Source: Sycon ciliatum | Taxonomy: Eukaryota > Porifera > Calcarea > Leucosolenida > Sycettidae | Direction: 5' to 3' | Assembly (NCBI RefSeq): GCF_964019385.1 | Contig: NC_088654.1 | Coordinates: forward strand, 21,460,905 to 21,524,904 | DNA length: 64,000 nucleotides | In this document: one piece after another, positions 20,104 through 31,148 of the stretch | How positions within the stretch are numbered: position 1 is the first letter of the stretch | Layout: every line of letters begins with the position of its first letter | Notes under the pieces: generated by a model | Told to the model about the DNA's origin: nothing | The model's input: only the letters and a program-made list of their open reading frames with translations | Database searches by the model: none | Program-made: the position numbers and the translations under genes

Positions 20104-20232
20104 CTTGTAGAACCATTGGCTCAACAGTCAAAATGATACTGTGCACATCAGCTTGCGACTGTGTCTTGTCCACTTCACTCCAAGAGTAGGTACCAGAATC
20201 CTGGACCACAGCATTGTCAATGCTTAGATCAC
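20104..20232 (-). CDS. Ig-like domain, second exon
   Basis: A 129-bp phase 1-1 exon with acceptor AATAACGTAG and donor GTAATG. Joined to the previous exon it reads SNG-DLSIDNAVVQDSGTYSW, the classic Ig E-F strand signature (DSGTY), with tryptophan where the second disulfide cysteine should be. It continues SEVDKTQSQADVHSIILTVE, the G strand. The seam in the middle of the conserved motif strongly supports the splice. Confidence 0.82.
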
Positions 20233-20933
20233 CTACGTTATTCAGAAAGAGAGAAAAGATTTTTTAAACAGAAGCATGCCAACACTGTAAAATGTAATGA
20301 CATAATTATGACCAGAAAGCAAGCAGACCAAGATTATACTATACCCAGCAGCATACATATATGGAAGACGTAGTGCAAACTGGTTGCCCATAACTGCACA
20401 GCACAGAATATCCTCCCAAGCGATATTACAAAAGCGAAAATAACACAATATCTCAGTGAGTGTTAGAACCCATTGAATACACTAACGACATGCTCAGCGT
20501 GCGTCATGTATTACTACTACTACTACTACTGGGCATTGTGGTCACTTTGACAGCTAAGCATTATGCCCTGCTAGCGGCTCATCCTGTACAATTTCCCATC
20601 CTATGGTAATGTAGCTATGGTAAGGCCAACCAAAATGGCATCACTCCTGTATGTGGTTGACTATCGGCTTTGACTTTATTTCTTGTCTTCGTCTTCACTG
20701 CAAACCCAATATATTTGCTTGCCCCTGGCCTGTAAGCTTCACCCTCTTTCCCTCCTGCTGTATCCACTTGATATAAATCTTTTTACCACTGGTCAATTGC
20801 TTCACTAGCTGGCTACCGCACTCCTTGGCAAGGACATAATTAGCATAAAATCATGCCCGTCTGACAATATTTTGGGGAAATCATTGAATTCGGGAGATCA
20901 ACAGTTGAATTTTTGATTAATAACCCTTAGAGG

Positions 20934-21695
20934 GGAGGTCCAGTAAAAAAGAAAACAATTCTGGGTAAGGAGTTTGGGCGCGGAGTAGAATGGCGTTATT
21001 CCCCAGTGTTTCTGACAAAGAATATTTCTGTTTGCACATGACGTCTTGAGTCCGTAACACACCCTCTGCAATTTCATAGCTTGCAGCTACGTCAAAAATA
21101 GTGCATGAAACAATAGTGCCAATGCCATTTCAAATTATTTGGCGACCGATCGATGGTAGTACGAGCTACCCCGAAGACATACCTCCATGTGAGAATGGGG
21201 ATAGAGCCATGGCTGACCTTCATGAGTTCAGTCTGCGGCTCAGAATCTTGGTATTCTGCTACATAAATGACAACGGGGGCCGGTCAAGAGTGAGCTGCGA
21301 CAAATGAAGAAGAAGCATCTACTGCAGACGAGGCCGATATAATTGTCATCTCTAGAGACTAGAGTCGACAAATTCGGGAAAGGTGATGCGAGTGCTCTAA
21401 ATGGTTTTCGATACCAACTCGTTTGGACTCCAGTGAGGTGCCATACAGTCGTTTATTGTGCAAGCATGGCGTATTTCGGACGTAGCTCCATTGGAGAGCA
21501 GTGGAGGCTCGTTGGACCACAGGCACGACTCCGCGATTCAAGTCTCACAACATTATGAGATCTTCACGTTTTAGGTCCGGTAGCTGTTCACTGTTTTGTC
21601 ACTTGTCAGGGTGATGGACTCATCAATGTAGCATAAATAAGGCTGGACTATTTCATGCGGAAAACTAAAATATTTCTTTCTCAAAGCATAACAAC
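20934..21695 (+). mobile_element. Truncated copy of the AGGGGAAGTCC TIR family
   Basis: It aligns with the complement of 26,040-26,831, including AGGGG(A/G)GGTCC, TGGCGACCGATCG/TGGCGTCTGAT and CCATGGCTGACCTTCATGAG. It lacks the second end. The conserved MADLHEF frame shows frequent changes, so it is not clearly coding. Confidence 0.72.
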
Positions 21696-21797
21696 CAGGC
21701 GAAGCACACCTTCCCAAACTAGATGCGAATGATACGAGTAGTACAGTACTACCATTGGTAGTACAGTTCTACCATTGGTAGTTCAGTTCTACCAATA

Positions 21798-22186
21798 GGG
21801 ACCTTTCGCACCCCGCGTACGGATACGAAACGAATGCTGATTCGTCACCTGGGTTCGAGGATTCGTCAGAGTCCCTGCGGAGAACTCGTTTTCACGAATG
21901 GAAGCCTCTTCATTCGTGGCACGCTCCGAATCCGTCAGGTACACATTTATTTGGATAGGTACACATGTTTTGCAAGGTACACATTTTTCCCTTGATTCCA
22001 TGATCCATGCACGTGTGCGTGTAAAAACCCGTACGCCAAGCTACCGGCGCCCGCGGCCGTATTCGTAGTTGCCATGCGCATTTGCATGACGACTTGCGAA
22101 ACCTGAAATCTGTTTTCAACGAAACGATTACGAGCCGAATCAAACTTTCGTTTCGCATTCGTTTCGTAGCAAATGCGAAAGGTCCC
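21798..22186. mobile_element. 389-bp TIR element in satellite
   Basis: Ends GGGACCTTTCGCA and TGCGAAAGGTCCC, flanked by TA on both sides. The ends continue with CGAATGC/TTTCG-rich subterminal repeats. It is a shortened relative of the element at 22.6 kb, lying in the opposite orientation. Confidence 0.85.
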
Positions 22187-22632
22187 TATTGGTAGTTCAG
22201 TTCTACCATGGGTAGTACAGTTCTACCATTGGTAGTACAGTTCTACCATTGGTAGTACAGTTCTACCATTGGTAGTACAGTTCTACTATTGGTAGTACAG
22301 TTCTACCATTGGTAGTACAGTTCTACCATTGGTAGTACAGTTCTACCCTTGGTAGTACAGTTCTACCATTGGTAGTACAGTTCTACCATTGGTAGTACAG
22401 TTCTACCATTGGTAGTACAGTTCTACCATTGGTAGTACAGTTCTACCATTGGTAGTACAGTTCTACCATTGGTAGTACAGTTCTACCATTGGTAGTACAG
22501 TTCTACCGATTGGTAGTTCAGTTCTACCATTGGTAGTACAGTTCTACCCTTGGTAGTACAGTTCTACCCTTGGTAGTTCAGTTCTACCATTGGTAGTACA
22601 GTTCTACCATTGGTAGTACAGTTCTACCATTA

Positions 22633-24359
22633 GGGACCTTTCGCATTTGCTACGAATCGAATGCGAAACGAAAGTTTGATTCGTCTCGTAATAGTTTCGT
22701 TGAAAACAGAACTCAGGTTTCGCAAGTCGTAATGCAAATGTGCATGGCAACTACGAATAAGGCCGGTACCTTGGCGTACGGGTGTGTTCGAGCACACGTG
22801 CATGGATCATGGAATCAAGGGAAAAAATGTGTACTGTGGCAAATGGGAGCCAGTTTATCGTTGATCAACATTGACCAGAAAATTTGGTGCATACAATTTA
22901 ATTCTCCCTGCCACGTAGGTATAACTAGTGGTGGGTGCTTTGCCATTTTGTGTAAAATGTGTAAAATGAGCCCCTGAATGGACGAGGAGGACAGTGAATT
23001 GCTTCCGCAGGGCCTTTGGACGACGTCAGGCCGTCTTGCCATCACTAGAGACAGTAATGAAGAACAGTAGGTCACGGAATGCACTCTGTGAGAACGAAAA
23101 CATCGCTGCGATGCTATGCTATCTATCCAATTCCACCGTATAACACAGCCACTAGTTACAAATACAAAAACACGGCTTTCGCAACATACAATGCAGTTCA
23201 CTCCTCTGTTGACAGATTAATTTTCATCCACTAGTAATCCTTGAAGTGATATCTATCAACTTCAGAACATTGATGACCGAATATTCCAGTTTGTGATGCC
23301 ATTTTACAAACTTGTTAAAAAATGACACACCAATTATTTGAATCCTGAGAATACTGTGAAAGTAGGACATGATTCAAGACACTTTCCAAAGTGGGATCAT
23401 TCCCATTTTTGGACACAACGGGCATGAAGGATAGCACTTCCACTTGCAACAATTCATTTGGACGTAGCTTGTCTAGAAGTGACTGAAAACACGTCATTTT
23501 ACAACCATGTTAAAAAAAGCCAAACCACCTCGTACAGTACGACTCGTACATGCGCATGCATCACTCACTGCACTGACTGACTGTACATTCACAGCGCTGA
23601 TCGATGCTTGCACGGCCGGCTATGTCCAACCAAAGAGCGCAGCTGTTGCAACGACGGGTTACGTACCAACAAGTAACAAACATTAGTTGTCGTTGGAGTA
23701 CGGCAACTTGAACCAGAAGAGAATAAAACGATCGACTGGAGAATGTCTCAGTGTTGTGGAGAGTGTTGTTGAACTGCTTGGAGCGTTTGGCCAGCTTGCT
23801 GTTGCGTAGATTTTAGTGTTGTACTGCTCGAAGAAGTCTTCTGAATTTTATCGCGATGAGTATCGCAGTGGCTCAGCAGTTCGAAGAGAAAGTCTTCCGA
23901 TGATCCCTCTTCGAACGTGCCATCCTTTCTCCCAGTACTGGTACTTACCTTATGGTTCTTTTTGATGCCTTGATTCCTTCTTACATTCCTTGATTCCTTC
24001 TTTTATTCTTTGGTTTCTTCTCTCATTCTTCATGCACTCTGCGCCCAGCACTTCGAGGCTTCGTAAAATAAAATTAATTTTCGGTGGAAGGTAAAAATCG
24101 CTAAAATTAATCGCCGCTAACTGGTCCAGTTTGCTAAAACGCTAAATTTAGCCGCCGCGAAAGTTTGTCGTTTTACAGTACCTGGCAAAACATGTGTACC
24201 TTGCAAAAAAATGTGTACCTGACGGATTCGGAGCGTGCCACGAATGAAGAGGCTTTCATTCGTGAAAACGAGCTCTCCGCGGCGACTCTCACGAATCCTC
24301 GAACCCAGTTGACAAACCAGCATTCGTGTCGTATCCGTACGCGTGGTGCGAAAGGTCCC
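22633..24359. mobile_element. 1.7-kb TIR element in satellite
   Basis: Same 13-bp ends and TA flanks as the 389-bp element. The outer 210 bp on each side match it in inverted order; about 1.3 kb extra lies inside (22,846-24,165), with no long reading frame that I can name. It is possibly a longer non-autonomous form. Confidence 0.8.
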
Positions 24360-24769
24360 TATTGGTAGTACAGTTCTACCATTGGTAGTACGTCACCGGT
24401 TACAAGACAACCCCCCTCATTAGTAGACAACTATACATAATCAGGTGATGCCTGAAATGCGTGCATGCCAGTCCGGATGGCAGATAATACTCGTTCTAAG
24501 AGAAAACAGTTGAGACCCCCGGGGTTGTCTAGCAAGCACAGTAGACATTTACATGAAAAGTATGCGTCTTACGACTTGTACCTCACCACTCACTTTGCAT
24601 GCATGACAGTGCGGGAGAAGTCTTGCACTATTCCGTGGCATAGGTCTCTTGACTGCATGCAACAATGTACGCATGCAGCAAGAGCACCTAAAAGTCCAAC
24701 TCAAAACCAACTATAAACCTCAGTGTATGAATGTTGTTTCAAAACCTGAATCGAATGGTTTTTGTCGCC

Positions 24770-24862
24770 GAAAAAGCTACTACAAACAGTTCTTCAATCA
24801 AACGCGTTACAAACGGTTCTCCAATCAAACGCGTTACAAACGGTTCTCCAATCAAACGCGTT
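24770..24862. repeat. 27-bp tandem repeat, three units
   Basis: CTACAAACAGTTCTTCAATC and two following units GTTACAAACGGTTCTCCAAT plus CAAACGC. An ordinary short tandem array. Confidence 0.8.
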
Positions 24863-25015
24863 CCGAACATTCAGGGCCCACCATGACCATGCAAAAAACA
24901 AAAAGCGTCAACCACCATTTTGAAAAAATGGCGACTGCCGCTAGGCCAGAGTTTGTGCAGTCATAGCGCCTACGCACCTGAGTTCATGCTGATCGATGTA
25001 CAACGATATACAGTC

Positions 25016-25045
25016 GAGTCGTAAAATACCGGTATTTTACGACTC
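25016..25045. repeat. 30-bp perfect palindrome
   Basis: GAGTCGTAAAATACC is followed immediately by its inverse complement GGTATTTTACGACTC, with no spacer. Confidence 0.9.
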
Positions 25046-25431
25046 CCTAGTCTAGGATGTACAGGAAAGGGCCAGTGCAGAAGCGAATCTTGTTGTTTGA
25101 TGCCGGGAAAGACACACGGAGAAGACTTCCTTTCCCCAAGCCATCTTGGTCATTTTTCTCAATCCTCTGGTGCGTGTCGTCCAAGATACGTCCGTGCGGT
25201 ACCGGTGAACTGGAGTCTTGGCATCTACAAGAATTTGCTGCACCTAGCTAACCAATGTTGTCAGTAGAACTAAACGTTTCCTGATAGCAATTCGACACAA
25301 TCTTTTCTGTTTGGCCTCGCAGCTTTCACCCTGCGAGTGTGGAGTTTCCTGGCCACAAATGAATTCCTTAGTCATGACCATGATTACAAGTGACTGGTAT
25401 GATCCCTGACTGGCCTGAGTCCTTAGCTTAA

Positions 25432-26831
25432 AGGGGAAGTCCGGTGAAAAATTTAAATTTCACAGTCCGTAGACTTCGGGTCGCTGAGTCGAATGGTCTT
25501 TGTCCGAGGAGGCTGCAGCCTATGGTTCGTCAGATACGCCCAATCGAACATGCGCGAATTTGAGCGCACATCACCCAGATCCAGGTGATGACGTCACCGC
25601 GTGCAGCCAGGTAGCCACACCATCTAGTTGTGTACAAAATGGCCATATTCGGAGCGCGTTCGATTGGGAAACCATTTGTCGCAGCTTCTTCGGACCAAGA
25701 ACATTCGATTCAGTGTTACAAACACTACGTACCCTGTGATTTTCGGCTCGGTAAACCTCGAGGTTATACCGTATTTTAGCCGTATCCGAATTGGACTTTT
25801 TCCGTCAGGATGTAATGCCCGGCCTCTACGCCTCTACAGCAATGCGCTAGCTGTAGTGCAGTCAACAAACTCATCACACACGGAACTACTCCCGCACTGC
25901 CGTGCTGGGGTAGCTACAACAAGACTCAAGTCACAAGACTCAGAAAACTAGTCAACACACAGACTTGTCATGTATTACACTCGTATCAGTTCATGTAGTC
26001 AGAGAATGAGCGTTTCTCCTTGCCGGTGCCGGTGGTTGTGCTTTGAGAAAGAAAATTTTAGTTTTCCGCTCCAGTCCCGCCTCATGATTTTATGCTACAG
26101 CGATGAGAGCACAACCATGACAAGTGACAAAACAGCGAACAGCTCCCGGACCTAGAACTTTCAGATTCCATAGCATTGCGAGCGAAGAGCCGTGCCCGTG
26201 GTTCAAAGAGGCTGCACTGTTCTCCAATTGAGTAGTCCGAATGCCAAGTTCGCACCAAAACATCACCATGTGCCAGGCTACTGGAGTCTAAGCGAATGGG
26301 TATGGAACAACATTTAGAGTACTCGCATCACTCTTCTCCATTTTGGCGACCCTGCTCTCCAGCGATCTGATAATTGTATCAGCCTCGTCTGCAATAGCTG
26401 CTGCTTCTTCATCAGTCGGAAACTCAGTAGCGCTCACTTTTGACCGGCCCGTGCCGCCATTTCTTCAGCTGAATACCGAGGTTCTCAGCCCCAGACCAAA
26501 CTCATGAAGGTCAGCCATGGCTGCATCCTCACTCTCACAAGGAGTTAGGTCTTCGGGTTCGCTTGCACCACCTAATATCAGACGCCAAATCATTTGAAAT
26601 AGCACTGACACTATTGCTTTCACGCACTCCTTTTGACCTACCTGCACGCTATGACGTTGCGGAGGGTGTGGCGCGGCCGCATGACGTCATGACGCAGCCC
26701 CCGAAACTCAGTTTTTCAAACGGAAATATCTCGAGAATGCTTTGTCAGAGACACGTGGGACCAACACCATTCGACTCAGCGCCCAAAACTCTACCGACCC
26801 TGAAATTTAAATTTTTCACCGGACTTCCCCT
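25432..26831 (-). mobile_element. 1.4-kb TIR DNA transposon, non-coding or decayed
   Basis: Terminal inverted repeats AGGGGAAGTCCGGTGAAAAA at 25,432 and 26,831, extending with interruptions through CGCTGAGTCGAATGG. The minus strand holds a short frame (MADLHEFGLGLR region) shared with the copy at 20.9 kb. No transposase motif is recognised. Confidence 0.8.
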
Positions 26832-27029
26832 GATTATTATATTTTGTCTTCATTCACTTGTTCGCACGTCTTCGAGTTTCAGCGATTTCACCATCCGATC
26901 TCAGCCAAGCGAAGGCCAAATCGACAAATTCGAGACGGTAACCCTCCAAAGACACACGTTCTGAACACGAATCCACAATGGCGTAATGTCTAAAACCAAC
27001 GAACACAGCCAAGCACCCCACAATTGCAA

Positions 27030-27413
27030 GAAACAGCCCGTTTTGCCGTGCGCCGATTGGTCAAATCCAAATGATCGTTATTGACGCTTTGTACTGGCGT
27101 AGTGAGCCCTGACATTGCTCATTTTGTACACAACTAGATGATGATGTAGCTACTAGGGTGCATGGTGTGACATCATCAACTGGATTTGGCATCATCACCT
27201 GGAGTTGACATCATCACCTGGATTTGGCATCACCACCTGGATTTGGCATCATCACCTGGATCAGGTAAACTGTGCGCTCGCAATCCCACAAGTTCCATTG
27301 GGCACGTCTGACAAACCATTGACCGTACCCTCCTTAGACAAAGGCCACTCGACTCAGCGAGCCAAACTCTACGAACCCTGAAAGTTTCATTTTTCACCGT
27401 ACTTTCCCTTAAT
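27030..27413. repeat. Short relative of the AGGGGAAGTCC TIR family
   Basis: It ends CTGAAAGTTTCATTTTTCACC..CTTTCCCTT like the 25.4-kb element, and contains TTTTGTACACAACTAGATGA and tandem CATCATCACCTGGATTTGG units (27,170-27,260). Borders are approximate. Confidence 0.6.
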
Positions 27414-27512
27414 GTGTAGTATTGAAGAGGAACATATACATGAACACACCACGTGGAACAAACCCATGCAACTTTGCTGTCCCAATAAATCAACTCGTCC
27501 CTGAGAACTTAC

Positions 27513-27755
27513 CATTGGAGAGAACAGCCAGACGGGCATCATTCAGATTCTCCACTGGAGTATCATTCTTCTTCCATACCACTTTACCACTCTGATCTTC
27601 TTCGTCCTCATAATCATTGTGGACATCATCAGATTTGTGGTAAAGCTTTGGAAGCACTGCAGTGCTTCCCAGGGCTGCCATCACTCGATGGCTGCCGTGC
27701 TTGTCGTGAAGTTCGGGATCAGTTCCATACTCCATTATGGATGCCACTGTACTTC
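27513..27755 (-). CDS. Ig-like domain, first exon
   Basis: A 243-bp phase 1-1 exon with acceptor TGTGCTATGCAG and donor ATG/GTAAGT. It encodes an acidic lead-in (EYGTDPELHD), then HRVMAALGSTAVLPKLYHKS, an acidic loop (DYEDEEDQ), KVVWKKNDTPV and DARLAVLSNG. This is the pattern of an Ig A'-to-D strand region with the core tryptophan in VVW, but the B-strand cysteine position is lysine or leucine. The reading frame stays open upstream to an ATG at 27,855, and that stretch looks signal-peptide-like (ending LCLCFVLSNVCYAG). A separate gene starting there is therefore the main alternative. Confidence 0.78.
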
Positions 27756-28250
27756 CTGCATAGCACACATTTGATAAAACAAAGCATAAGCACAGTGCGA
27801 GTTTCTGGGAGTTTCCCACATCAAGTGCCAGCGTACTGGGAGTGAATTTGAACATGCCGCTCGGTCTGTTTTGAGCAAAGCGCAGTTTGCGGAACCTTAA
27901 TATTAATACAGCATGTTCATGGTAACTAAAGGCAAACCACTGTAATGTTGGCTCCTCTTGAAGGTCTTATCTCGTACAAGACAAGTTGGCCTTACGACGT
28001 TTCATCTACCCTTGCTTCGGAGTAACGACCCACGTTGAAGTCAACTAGACGTGTAAAAGTGGACAATATCGCCCTGGGCCTCAATCCTGGAAAAACGATT
28101 CTCCTCCCCAGCAAGTGGAACTCACCGCCCATACATGTAGAACGTTGATACAACAGCCTGCAAATCAGTTTAGGCAGTACTTAAACAGATGTGCATTGCC
28201 CTAACACGGTGTATGAGAAAGATGACAAGATTCAACAAAACCAAATAATA

Positions 28251-28470
28251 TAAGAAAAAAGGACCAAAGGGCTACCAGTCACTGTATAATTGTCCACTAA
28301 CACCACCAGTTACTTTAGAATCAGCTCATGCCATAACATTCCACCTAACTGCACCTAATTGAGCTAGCTGACTGACGTTCCACACCTAACTCAGCTGATT
28401 GTAAAGTAACTGGTGAAAGTGGATACTTATAGCGTAACTTGTAGCTCTTTTGTCCTTTTTTCTTCTTATC
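28251..28470. mobile_element. Foldback MITE at the edge of a 23-bp satellite
   Basis: Inverted arms AAGAAAAAAGGACCAAAGGGC and the complement of GCTCTTTTGTCCTTTTTTCTT, with CACCAGTTACTTTA/TAAAGTAACTGGTG inside. The right terminal bases run straight into the 23-bp satellite units, as if the array grew from the element's end. Confidence 0.7.
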
Positions 28471-28854
28471 AATTAATCCGTTTTTCTTCTTATCAATCAA
28501 TCCGTTTTCTTCTTATCAACTAATCCGTTTTTCTTCTTATCAATCAATCCGTTTTTCTTCTTATCAATTAATCCGTTTTTCTTCTTATCAATTAATCCGT
28601 TTTCTTCTTATTAATTAATAAGTTTTTCTTCTTATCAATTAATCCGTTTTTCTTCTTATCAATTAATCCGTTTTCTTCTTATCAATTACTCCGTTTTTCT
28701 TCTTCTCAATTAATCCGTTTTCTTCTTATCAATTAATCCGTTTTTCTTCTTCTCAATTAATCCATTTTTCTTCTTATCAATTAATCCGTTTTCTTCTTAT
28801 CAATTAATCCGGTTTTTAATCTTCTCAATTAATCCGTTTTTCTTCTTATCAATA

Positions 28855-29707
28855 CGGAGCATCAGCAAATCGAATATTCGAATGAAATTCGAGAATCGTC
28901 ACGAAAAGCACTCAATCAGTCGAAACTAGGGCTTTGTTCGACTGAAAAATGCCCGCAAACAGAAAATACTTTTCGAATACTTTTCGAATGCTCCGCGCGT
29001 GCTCTAGTACACGGCGCACTACGAGTACTCATTCTTGCGCATGTAGCTACTAGTTCTTACTAAAGTACTAGTCAGGACTTCTTGTCAATCTTGACGCTTT
29101 CCTCTCTCTCGAACTGTGAAACGTTTTATCAAGTGTGCATTTTGTTTCATTTCAAGTATCCTGGAATCATGGCTTTGTCACCAACTACCAGCCCCGGTAT
29201 GCCTCCTGCTCCCAGTACTGCAGTAGCCCTGCTGGCGTTGTCTCGGCATCTGCGTCTATCGTGAGTTCCCCGCAGGGAGAGGGCAACTCAAAGTGTGCCA
29301 AATATTTGAGGGTCGACCTTACCATGGATCTCATTCTGCTGAGGCAGTGTAGGGCCCACCCTCACCTATTCGTCCGCAAATCTCCTGATATGCAAGGGAT
29401 AGCGGAGGAGCTCGGCCGAGATCCGCCTTTTCAAGGGGTCTCCAAGAGAGATCCTATCGCCAATAGCCTGAATCGGATGAAGCATCCGCCGCTTCGCGTC
29501 ATCCCCAAAGGCAATGAGAAACAACAGCAACTCCGTTCATTGCACATCCCAAAATCCCAGTCCTCAACTGCTCAAGCTAAAAAAAACTCGATTCGAAAAT
29601 ACTGGACTGCGCTACATGCTGAACCTCTTTTTCATTCGAATTTTCTCTCTGATTTTCTTTTTGCCATTCGAATAATCAAATCGAAAATTCGATTTGCTGA
29701 TGCTCCG
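28855..29707 (+). mobile_element. 853-bp TA-flanked DNA transposon with Myb-like reading frame
   Basis: Ends CGGAGCATCAGCAAATCGAA and its complement, with TA at both borders. It sits inside the 23-bp satellite. Inner sequence near both ends is rich in TTCGAAT. It carries one candidate gene (29,135-29,710) and no transposase, so it is probably non-autonomous. Confidence 0.8.
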
Positions 29708-29710
29708 TAA
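29135..29710 (+). CDS. Myb/SANT-like DNA-binding protein in transposon (candidate)
   Basis: 191-codon frame. Residues of about 60-115 read LTMDLILLRQCRAHPHLF, MQGIAEELGRD and VSKRDPIANSLNRM. The spacing LxxLRQ..HP..F..IAEEL...VSxRxxIxxxLxxM fits a Myb/SANT or MADF-like helical DNA-binding domain, as found in the second protein of many DNA transposons. The overlapping frame at 29,169 (MALSPTTSPGMPPAP) looks like the true N terminus, so one frameshift may separate start and domain. The frame runs into the right TIR. Confidence 0.5.
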   Translation: MHFVSFQVSWNHGFVTNYQPRYASCSQYCSSPAGVVSASASIVSSPQGEGNSKCAKYLRVDLTMDLILLRQCRAHPHLFVRKSPDMQGIAEELGRDPPFQGVSKRDPIANSLNRMKHPPLRVIPKGNEKQQQLRSLHIPKSQSSTAQAKKNSIRKYWTALHAEPLFHSNFLSDFLFAIRIIKSKIRFADAP

Positions 29711-30099
29711 TTAATCCGTTTTTCTTCTTATCAATTAATCCGTTTTCTTCTTATCAATTAATCCTTTTTTCTTCTTCTCAATTAATCCGTTTTTCTTCTT
29801 ATCAATTATCCGTTTTCTTCTTATCAATTAATCCGTTTTCCTTCTTATCAATTAATCCGTTTTTCTTCTTATCAATTAATCCGTTTTTCTTCTTATCAAT
29901 TAATCCGTTTTTCTTCTTATCAATTAATCCGTTTTCTTCTTATCAATTAATCCTTGCCTCTCCACCCGAGTATAAGTAAATACTAGAGTTGAAACTCGGG
30001 TATTGAGCCAATAATAACTGACTGTATTTAGTATCTAGTTACAGTGGTGGAGAGTTACTCTTAACTCGTTTCCATATGTCCTTTTCCTTTCTACTAGAG

Positions 30100-30557
30100 G
30101 TGATTTATTTTATTTATTTATTCAACATCTTTTGGCTTCCGATGGCAGCCAAAACGATAAGATGTGGGTGATAGCCAACCATGGTAAAAGAAGGAGAAGA
30201 CTATATACATGAAAAGGAAACAGCCGAAAAGCTATATTGATTGGTTTTTCATTATGGTGCACGCAGTCATCAGCAGGCCCTCAGGTTTACTTTCAATTCT
30301 TTCAATGATGCAGAAGTCTTCACTGAGTCGGGAAGTTGTAGCCACGCACAGTAGCCCTGGAAGAATGGCGATCTTGTGAATTGGGTTGATATGGCCTTGG
30401 GAAGAGACACTTTGTTTCTGGTTGAGCGGCCCGAGACAAACCAGTTATAAGGCTTTATATGTTCAGGAACACAACCCAGGAGCATTCGATGAACCAATAT
30501 ACAGAGGCAAGTTAGTTGGCGTTCCTCTAACAGAGTAGTCTGAGCTAATAAGTACAA
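30100..30557 (-). mobile_element. LINE 3' fragment
   Basis: A minus-strand frame of 95 codons with RSTRNKVSLPKAISTQFT, FFQGYCAWLQLPDSV and SLKELKVNLRA, the C terminus of a LINE reverse transcriptase. It is followed by a 3' UTR and an A/T-rich tail (plus-strand TTTATTTTATTTATTTATTC near 30,106). It is truncated at the 5' side. Confidence 0.78.
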
Positions 30558-30799
30558 CTCATTACCGACAGGAACTCACGAGTGAAATGAAAAAAACTAA
30601 CGCCTTCTTGCTCGACACCGTAACGAAGTGGAGATCGCGGCTGGAACACGGAGGCACGCGGAACACGCTGCCTGAAGCTGGCCAGGCTCGTACTTGCGGT
30701 GCGCGTCCCCATAGATCCACGCAGCGTGAAAACAGTCATAATTATTTCGGTTCCGCTCGCACTGCAAGATGAAACAATTCAATCATCGTGCAACCAGCG

Positions 30800-31148
30800 C
30801 AGACTCCGAATCAGTATGTCGCTGCTACCTGGGGCTTCACGAGGTGTTTGTCGTGCTGGAAACAAAGTGTCTCTGTAAGTTTGTATCCCTGGTTATGGTT
30901 TGGCCTGGAAAGCTGTATATAAGTGGTGCTTTTCAGGCACAATCTTCCTCAGCCTACTTAAGCTCAGCTGATGAGGGGTGAACTTTCGAAAACACTGTGT
31001 ATTGAGCAGGGAGTGGTGCTTTCTTCCATGTCTGCCGAGTGGAAGGTACGGCGTGCTCCTGGTGTGCTCCGGATGGCGGTCGTGAGTCAGTCAAGTGTCA
31101 AGTTCGGCAAGAAGCATGTGTTCCTAGTTGGAACAATCAACTCCATGA
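30800..31148 (+). mobile_element. Hammerhead-bearing repeat, copy at 30.8 kb
   Basis: This copy matches the 361-bp element at 55.7 kb over about 350 bp, in opposite orientation, ending at the shared CAACTCCATG. It has TATATAAG near 30,915 and a hammerhead at 30,962-31,007. A short reading frame (MRGELSKTLCIEQGVV) is partly conserved between the two copies, but I would not call it a gene. The 5' border is approximate. Confidence 0.75.
30962..31007 (+). ncRNA. Hammerhead ribozyme motif, partly decayed
   Basis: GCTCAG/TTGAGC stem I (one G-U pair), CTGATGA core, stem II GGGG...CTTTC weakened to mostly G-U pairs, and GAAA followed by one extra A before the ACACTGTGT stem III and the A cleavage position. 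The architecture is clear but activity is doubtful. Confidence 0.65.

Larger units (their letters stand above)
21748..24395. repeat. 20-bp satellite array, twice interrupted
   Basis: Monomer GGTAGTACAGTTCTACCATT, nearly invariant over more than 20 units at 22,189-22,632, with further units at 21,748-21,795 and 24,362-24,395. Each unit contains GGTAG and CTACC as a small inverted repeat, so single strands can form serial hairpins. Two related elements are inserted at TA positions. Confidence 0.92.
28440..29955. repeat. 23-24-bp satellite array, interrupted
   Basis: Units read roughly TTTTTCTTCTTATCAATTAA plus TCCG, occupying 28,460-28,853 and 29,710-29,955. Units differ by short indels of T. 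The array is split by the TA-flanked element at 28,855-29,707. No unique spacers, so it is not CRISPR-like. Confidence 0.88.

Noticed and set aside
21748..29955. CRISPR-like arrays
   Set aside because: The 20-bp and 23-bp repeats are directly adjacent with no unique spacers, and the genome is eukaryotic. They are satellites.
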